Positions 55,191 through 62,219 of a stretch of DNA of 64,000 nucleotides are shown here, piece after piece (the first letter of the stretch is position 1; each line of letters starts with the position of its first letter). Both the position numbers and the translations under genes were made by a program. This DNA comes from an uncultured Paraglaciecola sp. GTDB taxonomy: Bacteria; Pseudomonadota; Gammaproteobacteria; Enterobacterales; Alteromonadaceae. Under the pieces are notes generated by a model. It was not told the DNA's origin. It saw only the letters and a program-made list of their open reading frames with translations, and did not search any database. Where the stretch lies: NCBI RefSeq assembly GCF_937123705.1, contig NZ_CAKZKO010000038.1, positions 62,001 to 126,000 on the forward strand, read 5' to 3'.

Positions 55191-55781
55191 TTAAATATTG
55201 TTAAGATCGTGCCGTGTATCAATATCAAAAGCGGCTTCTGGCATACAAATACTTATAGTCTGCTGTGGATATTTTCGAAGCAATAACCTTGCCCCTCTAT
55301 CCCCTTCTAAACTGGCTAATTGAGAAAAATAGGTTCGGGGAAATATTGCCGGCACGCCTAAACTTTGGTTATATTTTGCAGCAATAATTAATTGGGGGTT
55401 TTGCTTAGACGTAGCCAATAATTGTTCTATTTGACTCTGAGTAATATTAATCTGGTCGGCTAATCCCACTAATACATGAGTCGTTTGCGCAGATAACACT
55501 TGAATAGACTCGGCCAATGAATGGCCTATTCCTTGTTGCCAACTCTGAGCAAAAAAGGTCGAGATAGTTTTCGGCAAAACCTTGATGATCACTTCGATAT
55601 TGGCACCGAGTACCACGTGACCATTAGCCAAACCAACCATCCACTCATTACCTTGCCTAAATTTCGACAAACAATGGCAAATCATCGGTTGCCCGTTAAT
55701 TTCTGCTAATTGCTTGATCCCAGCAAAGCGCGCACTTTGGCCTGCGGCCAATAACAATAGTTCTGTTTTGGTGCTACTCAC
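55191..55781 (-). CDS. MocA-like nucleotidyltransferase (molybdenum cofactor cytidylyltransferase family)
   Basis: 196 residues, NTP_transf_3 fold. The nucleotide-binding signature LLLLAAGQSARFAGIKQLAE (LAAGxSxRxGxxK type) and GLADQINITQSQIEQLL (metal-binding Asp) match MocA/MobA-like enzymes, which attach CMP or GMP to molybdopterin. Next to an XdhC gene, a MocA-type role in making the MCD cofactor for xanthine dehydrogenase-type enzymes is the natural inference. It overlaps the xdhC stop by eight bases and is the last gene of the cluster. Confidence 0.88.
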   Translation of the reverse strand: MSSTKTELLLLAAGQSARFAGIKQLAEINGQPMICHCLSKFRQGNEWMVGLANGHVVLGANIEVIIKVLPKTISTFFAQSWQQGIGHSLAESIQVLSAQTTHVLVGLADQINITQSQIEQLLATSKQNPQLIIAAKYNQSLGVPAIFPRTYFSQLASLEGDRGARLLLRKYPQQTISICMPEAAFDIDTRHDLNNI

Positions 55782-56775
55782 TTCCTATTACACCACTTAG
55801 AGATAAAGCATCGGTTTGCTCTAACACCGCATGGGCTTCGGCTAACATTGATAAGGCAATAGATTCGGGTAATTCCCCCCCTAACCTCAACCCTACTGGG
55901 TTAGCTAAAGGTAGAGATAGACAATCATAGGTTAAGTCAGCATGTTGTAATACTCTGTCGGTTCGATGATTCGGTCCAAGAAGCCCGACATATTTAGCGC
56001 TGCTGTTTTGCAACACATCTAAAGCCTCGGCATCGAGTTTAATATTGTGCGTAAGCACCAATGCTACGTCGATTTGCTGTAACCAACTAGCCGTTTCCAG
56101 CTCCTTAATTGGCTGGCGTATGATGAGCTGAGCCTTAACAAAATATTCCGGTTTGGCATACCCCATTCTAGGATCAACTAATATGACGTCCCAACCCAAT
56201 TCTGCAGCTATTGCCACCACGGGTTTTGCATCCACCCCAGCTCCAAATATGGCAACAAGTGGCGCGGCAGCTAATGTTTGAGTAAAAACCTGCTTCTCAC
56301 CTTGTTGCTTGATCTTGGCGGTCATTTTTTTAACAAAGGGCTGGATAATGTTATTGGGCTTATCCTCATTAATTTGTTGCTGATATTCGATTGGCTGGCG
56401 CTTAGCTAAAAAGCCTGCTATTTCATCCAGCTTTAAATAGTCATTTTCGATATTAACTGGTTGTAACAAGATCCTCACCATGCCGCCGCAACCAATGCCT
56501 AATTGCCATGCAAGATCTTCTTCTTCGCGCATATCGTATTCAACAATGCGGTTCTTTTGATTATCCCAACAGCGCCTTGCTTGGCGCATAATGTCAGATT
56601 CTAAACATCCGCCGCTCAACAAACCAAAATATTGCCCTAAGTCGTTGATTAACATCATGGCACCGGCTTTACGATAGGATGAACCGTCGGTTTCAATAAT
56701 GGTGGCCAGTACCCAAAGGTGGTTATCACGATCCGCAGACCAATGATGAAGTAATTGACTGATCCTATTTGCCAT
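55774..56775 (-). CDS. XdhC/CoxF family molybdenum-cofactor insertion protein
   Basis: 333 residues. The N-terminal XdhC_CoxI domain has SYRKAGAMMLINDLGQYFGL, SGGCLESDI and GIGCGGMVRILLQP; the C-terminal Rossmann domain has VAIFGAGVDAKPVVAIAAEL, with HNIKLDAEALDVL and GLLGPNHR. XdhC binds the sulfurated Mo cofactor and loads xanthine dehydrogenase-like enzymes. Four bases downstream of the RDD gene and overlapping the MocA-like gene. No structural hydroxylase subunit lies in the window. Confidence 0.93.
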   Translation of the reverse strand: MANRISQLLHHWSADRDNHLWVLATIIETDGSSYRKAGAMMLINDLGQYFGLLSGGCLESDIMRQARRCWDNQKNRIVEYDMREEEDLAWQLGIGCGGMVRILLQPVNIENDYLKLDEIAGFLAKRQPIEYQQQINEDKPNNIIQPFVKKMTAKIKQQGEKQVFTQTLAAAPLVAIFGAGVDAKPVVAIAAELGWDVILVDPRMGYAKPEYFVKAQLIIRQPIKELETASWLQQIDVALVLTHNIKLDAEALDVLQNSSAKYVGLLGPNHRTDRVLQHADLTYDCLSLPLANPVGLRLGGELPESIALSMLAEAHAVLEQTDALSLSGVIGSE

Positions 56776-56779
56776 AGAA

Positions 56780-57667
56780 TTATTCGACTCTTTCTGAGGA
56801 AAATTGAATTTTTGGTTTGCGAATATTAATGACTAGTGTCTCGGAAATTTTATCTTGAATTGCTTGTCGATTGGGATCCCAAAACACCTGTAAAAATCCC
56901 ATTAAACCTGTAGCTAAACCCGCGGCATACCCACCGTAGCGTCCAAAACTCTCCCATAAATTTAATGGCGAGTTATCGAGTTTTATGACTTTCATGCCTA
57001 ATAGTTTCTTTCCAGGTGTTTGCCCTTCCCACCAAGCGGTAAATATACTGAAATAGAAAATGGCCCAACCAAATCCTAACCCCAGCTCATCAGCCAAGTT
57101 TTCTAGCCTATTTAGAATACCCTTTGAGTTTGACTCAGACTCTGAGTCCGAGTCTTCAGGATTGTCGCTTACTCGTGTTTGAGCAGTTTGTTCGATTTCT
57201 TCTGCTTCCGGTTCATAATTGATAACCATATCGACTGAGTCATAATTTTCAGGACTTTCATGGTTAAACTCTTCAACTACTCCTATAACAACCACAAACA
57301 GCATGACAGCCACCAACATTCTTAGAATAATGCGCGCCCCATTGAAGCGTTTTTTAACCTTTAAGCGATTACCTGCCTTAAAAAATGTCCAAGCGGCCAC
57401 CGCAGCCAATATCCAGCCACTGACTTGAGTCAAAAGACTGACAAAAATCAAATCGATTAACATGCCAAACCCTCGACGAAATGGCCCAGCTAAAGGCGTA
57501 CCTAACAAATCGTCTGCCACAAAAAATGCATAGGGCGTCACAATCTGCCGGGTTTCATTGCGGCTTAAATGGGTATTCTGATTGTTAGAGTCTGGGGGGG
57601 CAGACTCTGCACTTAGGGCTGGTTGAACGTCTATCTGACGAGTTTGTACCTCTGTGAGCTTCACCAT
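56780..57667 (-). CDS. RDD family membrane protein with acidic insert
   Basis: 295 residues. Helices: about 72-105, 120-140, 190-215 and 240-260 region. The RDD signature is seen in FRRGFGMLIDLIFVSLL, WWEGQTPGKKLLGMKVIKLD and the C-terminal FWDPNRQAIQDKISETLVI. Between the second and third helices is an unusually acidic, Ser-rich segment (about 138-180, including DNPEDSDSESESNSK). An upstream GTG at 57685, overlapping the CoxE stop, is an alternative start. Function unknown; RDD proteins often act as membrane partners or ion antiporters. Confidence 0.85.
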   Translation of the reverse strand: MVKLTEVQTRQIDVQPALSAESAPPDSNNQNTHLSRNETRQIVTPYAFFVADDLLGTPLAGPFRRGFGMLIDLIFVSLLTQVSGWILAAVAAWTFFKAGNRLKVKKRFNGARIILRMLVAVMLFVVVIGVVEEFNHESPENYDSVDMVINYEPEAEEIEQTAQTRVSDNPEDSDSESESNSKGILNRLENLADELGLGFGWAIFYFSIFTAWWEGQTPGKKLLGMKVIKLDNSPLNLWESFGRYGGYAAGLATGLMGFLQVFWDPNRQAIQDKISETLVINIRKPKIQFSSERVE

Positions 57668-57677
57668 AAACGACTTT

Positions 57678-58862
57678 TTATCCACCTCTTTTAGTTAGAC
57701 TTTTAATTCCCTCTCCTATTCCGTCTAACGTGAGGGGAAACATTCTCTCAGTCATCAGTTCTTTCATTATGCTAATAGAAGCATAATAGTTCCAATACTG
57801 ACTTAACTGGGGGTTAAGCCATATTGCATGTTCAAAATGATTAAGTAAACGTTGCATCCACACTGATCCGGCTTCTTCGTTCCAATGTTCTACGCTGCCG
57901 CCTGGATAAGTAATTTCGTACGGCCCCATAGTGGCGTCCCCTACAAATATCAGTTTGTAGTCGGCGCCATATTTATGAATGATATTCGCAATAGGGATCA
58001 CCTCTCGGTCGCGCCTTTTATTATCTTTCCACACCCCTTCGTACACACAATTATGAAAATAAAAGTATTCAAGGTACTTAAATTCAGTATGGACTGCAGA
58101 AAACAACTCTTCGCACTCTTTAATATGAGCATCCATCGAACCGCCTACATCAAAAAACATCAAGACTTTAACTGCGTTATGGCGCTCTTGAGCCATATGA
58201 ATATCTAAAAAGCCGGCATTTTTAGCGGTAGCACCTATAGTGGTAGGCATGTCAAGCTCTTCTGTCGCACCGGTGCGGGCAAATTTTCGTAATTTTCGCA
58301 ATGCGACTTTAATGTTACGGGTGCCCAGCTCAACATCACCTGCAAGGTTTTTGAACTCTCGTTTGTCCCAAACCTTAGCGGCAGAAAAATTGCGATTGCC
58401 TTCTTGACCAATACGCACACCTTCAGGATTGTATCCATTGGCCCCAAAGGGGGATGTGCCGCCAGTACCAATCCACTTATTACCACCTTGGTGGCGTTTT
58501 TCTTGCTCGGCTAAACGTTCTTTTAGGGTTTTCATCAACTCTTCAAGGCCACCCAAAGCCTTTATTTGGGCTTTTTCTTCTTCACTAAAATGCTTTTCTA
58601 AAGCATTTCTCAACCATTCTTCAGGAATATCCTTACCAAATAGATCAAGACTTTGTACACCTTCAAAATAATCAGCAAACGCCCTGTCGAATTTATCAAA
58701 TTGGCTCTCATCTTTTACCAACATCATTTTGGCTATTATATAAAAGTCATCAATACTGGCAAAAATCACACCTTTCTCTAGGGCATTCAGTAAGTCTAAA
58801 AGTTCTCGTAGACTGACCTTCAGGCGGTATTCTCTAAGTTTAAAAAAGAAATCAACTAACAT
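57678..58862 (-). CDS. VWA domain protein, CoxE-like
   Basis: 394 residues, VWA_CoxE family. The metal-ion-dependent adhesion site appears as FFDVGGSMDAH (about 205-215; DxGxS form usual for CoxE), with later IFVGDATMGPYEI. The N-terminal part is helical and interacts, in the CO dehydrogenase system of Oligotropha, with the AAA+ protein CoxD. Its start coincides with the stop of the MoxR-type ATPase gene (58862), a tight operon. Confidence 0.9.
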   Translation of the reverse strand: MLVDFFFKLREYRLKVSLRELLDLLNALEKGVIFASIDDFYIIAKMMLVKDESQFDKFDRAFADYFEGVQSLDLFGKDIPEEWLRNALEKHFSEEEKAQIKALGGLEELMKTLKERLAEQEKRHQGGNKWIGTGGTSPFGANGYNPEGVRIGQEGNRNFSAAKVWDKREFKNLAGDVELGTRNIKVALRKLRKFARTGATEELDMPTTIGATAKNAGFLDIHMAQERHNAVKVLMFFDVGGSMDAHIKECEELFSAVHTEFKYLEYFYFHNCVYEGVWKDNKRRDREVIPIANIIHKYGADYKLIFVGDATMGPYEITYPGGSVEHWNEEAGSVWMQRLLNHFEHAIWLNPQLSQYWNYYASISIMKELMTERMFPLTLDGIGEGIKSLTKRGG

Positions 58863-59698
58863 TAACGACGCGCCATAAAGACCAATTTTTCGAACAAGTG
58901 AATATCTTGTTCATTTTTTAATAGCGCTCCATAAAGCGGAGGAATGCTTTGTTTACCATCTTTGTTCTGTAGTGCTTCCGGTGGGATATCTTCCGCAACC
59001 AATAACTTCAACCAGTCTAACAACTCTGAGGTTGATGGTTTTTTACGTAAACCAGGCACGTCTCGCAAATCAAAAAAGGATTGTAATGCTTGATTAAGCA
59101 ACACTTTTTTAATGTCGGGAAAATGTACATCAACAATTTGTCGCATTTCGTCAGCATCAGGAAATTGAATATAGTGAAAGAAACAACGGCGTAAAAACGC
59201 ATCTGGTAGTTCTTTTTCATTGTTAGAAGTAATAATCACTATTGGGCGTTGTTTAGCTTTAACAACTTGCTGAGTTTCATAAACAAAAAACTCCATTTTA
59301 TCGATCTCTAACAATAAATCATTCGGAAACTCGATATCCGCTTTGTCTATTTCATCTATCAATAAAATACTACGTTTTTCTGATTCAAAGGCCTGCCATA
59401 ATTTACCTTTTACAATGTAGTTGCCAATATCATGGACTTTCTCGTCACCTAATTGCGAGTCACGTAAGCGAGAAACCGCATCGTATTCATATAGCCCTTG
59501 TTGTGCTTTTGTAGTGGACTTGATATGCCACTGTATTAAGTTGGCATCTAAGCTTTTTGCCAGCTCTTCTGCCAACATGGTTTTACCTGTACCTGGTTCG
59601 CCTTTTATTAAAAGTGGTTTTTCTAAGGTGATAGCCGCATTAACAGCAAGCTGCAATTCACGACCAGCAATATATTTTTCTGTCCCATTAAACGCCAT
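58862..59698 (-). CDS. MoxR/CoxD-type AAA+ ATPase
   Basis: 278 residues. Walker A GEPGTGKTMLAEELA, Walker B SILLIDEIDKADIEF, sensor 1 IVIITSNNEKELPDAFLRRC with arginine finger RR, and the MoxR C-terminal lid PGLRKKPSTSELLDWLKLL. MoxR ATPases with VWA partners act as chaperones for metalloenzyme maturation. ATG at 59696-59698 with GGAA upstream is preferred over a TTG four codons earlier. First gene of moxR-coxE-rdd-xdhC-mocA; the unit diverges from cysK. Confidence 0.94.
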   Translation of the reverse strand: MAFNGTEKYIAGRELQLAVNAAITLEKPLLIKGEPGTGKTMLAEELAKSLDANLIQWHIKSTTKAQQGLYEYDAVSRLRDSQLGDEKVHDIGNYIVKGKLWQAFESEKRSILLIDEIDKADIEFPNDLLLEIDKMEFFVYETQQVVKAKQRPIVIITSNNEKELPDAFLRRCFFHYIQFPDADEMRQIVDVHFPDIKKVLLNQALQSFFDLRDVPGLRKKPSTSELLDWLKLLVAEDIPPEALQNKDGKQSIPPLYGALLKNEQDIHLFEKLVFMARR

Positions 59699-59949
59699 GT
59701 AAAATTCCAAACCTTTTTAATTTAACCATAAGATATAGCGAAAAAACTCGTTAAATTGAGTACTTCACCCTTATCTGTTACAAAGAATGCCATTATGATA
59801 AAACAGTTTTATAGTCTTTATGTATCAATAATATTTATAGGGCTCATTGTTGTATATATATAGAGAGAAATAACATCAAAAATGACCCATTGACGGTAAA
59901 CCAATCAAGGTTACACTGTAAAAATAGAAAATTTAGTAAGGAATTCAGT

Positions 59950-60915
59950 ATGCAAGTATACAACGACAATTCATTGTCTATAGGTAAAACACCTTTAGTA
60001 AAACTTAATCGCGTAACCGGTGGAAATGTTTACGCAAAAATAGAATCAAGAAATCCTAGCTTTAGCATTAAATGTCGCATTGGCGCCAATATGATTTGGG
60101 ACGCAGAGCAAAAAGGTTTATTGAAGCCAGGAAATGAGATAGTAGAAGCAACCAGTGGCAATACCGGTATCGCTTTGGCTTTTGTTGCCGCGTCACGAGG
60201 TTATAAGATCACGTTAACTATGCCTAGCTCCATGAGTTTAGAGCGTCGTAAATTACTTAAGGCCATGGGTGCTAACCTAGTGTTAACTGAAGCTCCGAAG
60301 GGTATGAAAGGCGCTCTTGCGGCGGCCAATGAAATTGTTGCATCTGATCCCACAAAATATATTCCCATGAATCAATTTGATAACCCTGCTAATCCTGACA
60401 TTCATGTGAAAACCACTGGCCCTGAAATCTGGAATGACACAGACGGTAAAATTGATATTTTTGTAGCAGGTGTAGGAACAGGCGGTACACTTACTGGCGT
60501 GAGCCGATACATTAAAAACAATCAAGGTAAGGCAATAACTACCGTAGCGGTAGAGCCAACAGATTCACCGGTTATTACTCAAGCCAAAGCCGGAGAAGAA
60601 CTGACTCCAGGGCCACACAAAATTCAAGGCATTGGCGCAGGTTTTATTCCAGGTAACTTGGATTTAGATATGGTAGATGCCGTTGAGCAAGTCAGTAATG
60701 AAGACAGTATGGCTATGACACACCGATTAATGAAAGAAGAAGGTATTTTAGCGGGTATCTCTTCAGGTGCTGCGGTAGTGGCAGCAAAACGTTGGGCGGA
60801 AAAACCCGAAAATGCCAATAAAAATATTGTGGTAATCTTAGCTAGCGCATCTGAACGTTATTTAAGTAGCCCATTATTTGCCGGAGAATTTTCTGATTCT
60901 GAAAATGTTCAGTAG
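59950..60915 (+). CDS. cysK: Cysteine synthase A (O-acetylserine sulfhydrylase)
   Basis: 322 residues. PLP lysine K41 in [20 protein letters not shown], the substrate loop [14 protein letters not shown], the phosphate-binding [14 protein letters not shown] and late ISSGAAV match CysK (not CysM) closely. It makes cysteine from O-acetylserine and sulfide. The ATG at 59950 has AAGGA seven bases upstream; upstream in-frame codons are not conserved. The otherwise invariant-looking PSSGERYLST block reads [10 protein letters not shown] here. Followed by a strong terminator. Confidence 0.97.
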   Translation: MQVYNDNSLSIGKTPLVKLNRVTGGNVYAKIESRNPSFSIKCRIGANMIWDAEQKGLLKPGNEIVEATSGNTGIALAFVAASRGYKITLTMPSSMSLERRKLLKAMGANLVLTEAPKGMKGALAAANEIVASDPTKYIPMNQFDNPANPDIHVKTTGPEIWNDTDGKIDIFVAGVGTGGTLTGVSRYIKNNQGKAITTVAVEPTDSPVITQAKAGEELTPGPHKIQGIGAGFIPGNLDLDMVDAVEQVSNEDSMAMTHRLMKEEGILAGISSGAAVVAAKRWAEKPENANKNIVVILASASERYLSSPLFAGEFSDSENVQ

Positions 60916-60963
60916 TGTGTTACTCATTGTAAGTGAAGGATGTTTACAATAACCTCTTATTAG

Positions 60964-60994
60964 AAAGAGAAGCTTTTGCTTCTCTTTTCTTTTG
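60964..60994 (+). terminator. Intrinsic terminator after cysK
   Basis: Perfect ten-pair stem AAAGAGAAGC / GCTTCTCTTT with loop TTTT (60964-60987), followed by TCTTTT, about 50 bases after the cysK stop. Confidence 0.87.
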
Positions 60995-61060
60995 GTCAAC
61001 TAAAAAATATGTAAAGATAAATATATATGCGCCAATTCCTTTAATAAAATGGAACCTAAC

Positions 61061-61504
61061 ATGCTGAAAAAAATAAAACTTCTCCTAATAGCCACGCTTC
61101 TACTCAGCGCATGCGATCAAGAACCAAAAAAACAAGGAGGTGGTAAATTTGGTATGTTAGATAGTGGTATTCCTGAATACACAGCCATAGATTTTTTCGA
61201 CCAGATCTACCATAAAAAGACCCTCGAAGGCGCTATTAAGTTAAGCACCCCAAAGATGGAAAGATTACTTAGGTCTTACCACACCAATAAAGGGGTGCAA
61301 AAGCACGTTTTAAATATGCGTTTTGACAAAGTTGTTATACAACCCAATACCCGCAGAGCGGGCAGAAATGAATACGCAAAAGATGCAAAAATATCGTTGT
61401 TTTTTGAAGGAGAGTATGACGGTGATGTTTTTAAAGATGTGCGTATAGTTGAACTTATCAAGGTCGATGACGATTGGAAAGTTGATGTAATTAGTGCTGA
61501 ATAG
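61061..61504 (+). CDS. Small lipoprotein of unknown function
   Basis: 147 residues. A short signal peptide ends in the lipobox LLSAC (Cys 18), so it is lipid-anchored; Asp at +2 (CDQ) would, by the enteric rule, favour the inner membrane. The remainder is a mixed alpha/beta domain with a low-complexity KKQGGGK linker, an Arg/Lys-rich middle and the ending LIKVDDDWKVDVIS, reminiscent of small SnoaL/DUF4878-like folds, without a confident family match. GGAA before the ATG at 61061 supports this start over one four codons upstream. It precedes the rhombosortase gene by 71 bases. Confidence 0.82.
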   Translation: MLKKIKLLLIATLLLSACDQEPKKQGGGKFGMLDSGIPEYTAIDFFDQIYHKKTLEGAIKLSTPKMERLLRSYHTNKGVQKHVLNMRFDKVVIQPNTRRAGRNEYAKDAKISLFFEGEYDGDVFKDVRIVELIKVDDDWKVDVISAE

Positions 61505-61575
61505 ATTAGCTATAAAATTTAGCCTAACTGTATCAATAATGGCCCAGCGTTTGGGCTGATTAATTAACAGTCACT

Positions 61576-62163
61576 ATGTTTAACTTGCCCATTGAAAGAA
61601 AGTTCACCTTAGCGCCCTTAAGCGTAATTTTAGTTTGTATTATTTTGTTTTTATCAGAGCCACTAAGCAGTGACTTATTAGCTTACGACAAAAATGAATT
61701 ACATGACTTTCAGTGGTGGCGGCTGATCACCGGCCACTTTTTACATACCAACAATATGCACCTGGTTCTCAATACTCTTGGTTTAGTATTATTATGGGCG
61801 TTGCATGGGCATTACTACTCTACACGTCACTATCTCGTAATATTGTTTCTACTCTGCTTAGGTACATCTATCGGCTTACTTCTTTTTGCTCCACAAATGC
61901 AGTGGTACGTGGGGCTATCTGGTGTACTTCATGGTCTATTTATACTTGGTGCCTATTTTGATATTCAGAATAAATTTACAAGCGGTTGGATTATGATAGC
62001 TGGTGTTTGGCTAAAGGTTATCCATGAACAAATATACGGTGCCAGCGAAGATATAGCCCAATTGATTCAGGCTAATGTGGCAATAGATGCGCACTTAAGC
62101 GGAACCGTTAGTGGCTGCCTAGTCATTTTGTTTTATATTTTCAATAGAAGAACAGCAAAATAA
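61576..62163 (+). CDS. rrtA: Rhombosortase (rhomboid-family GlyGly-CTERM sortase)
   Basis: 195 residues, about six membrane helices. The pattern WWRLITGHFLHTNNMHLVLN, catalytic S115 in VGLSGVLHGLF, GVWLKVIHEQ and H173 in DAHLSGTVSG matches rhombosortase, a rhomboid subclass shorter than housekeeping rhomboids. In Vibrio, RrtA cleaves exported proteins with a C-terminal GlyGly-CTERM anchor before surface release by type II secretion. Expect GlyGly-CTERM substrates in the genome; a possible degenerate one is the DUF3466 protein at 3723-5441. Confidence 0.88.
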   Translation: MFNLPIERKFTLAPLSVILVCIILFLSEPLSSDLLAYDKNELHDFQWWRLITGHFLHTNNMHLVLNTLGLVLLWALHGHYYSTRHYLVILFLLCLGTSIGLLLFAPQMQWYVGLSGVLHGLFILGAYFDIQNKFTSGWIMIAGVWLKVIHEQIYGASEDIAQLIQANVAIDAHLSGTVSGCLVILFYIFNRRTAK

Positions 62164-62164
62164 A

Positions 62165-62203
62165 GTGCTTAGGTTGTGGTAAGCCATAACGTAAAGCACC
62201 TTA
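62165..62203. terminator. Probable bidirectional terminator between rrtA and the S9 peptidase
   Basis: A two-part stem: GTGCTT (62165-62170) with AAGCAC (62194-62199), and inner GTTGTGG (62173-62179) with CCATAAC (62184-62190), loop TAAG. T-rich flanks on both sides (CTTATT on +; TTTATTTT on minus) lie between convergent stops. Confidence 0.6.
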
Positions 62204-62219
62204 TTAACGATAAAAACAA

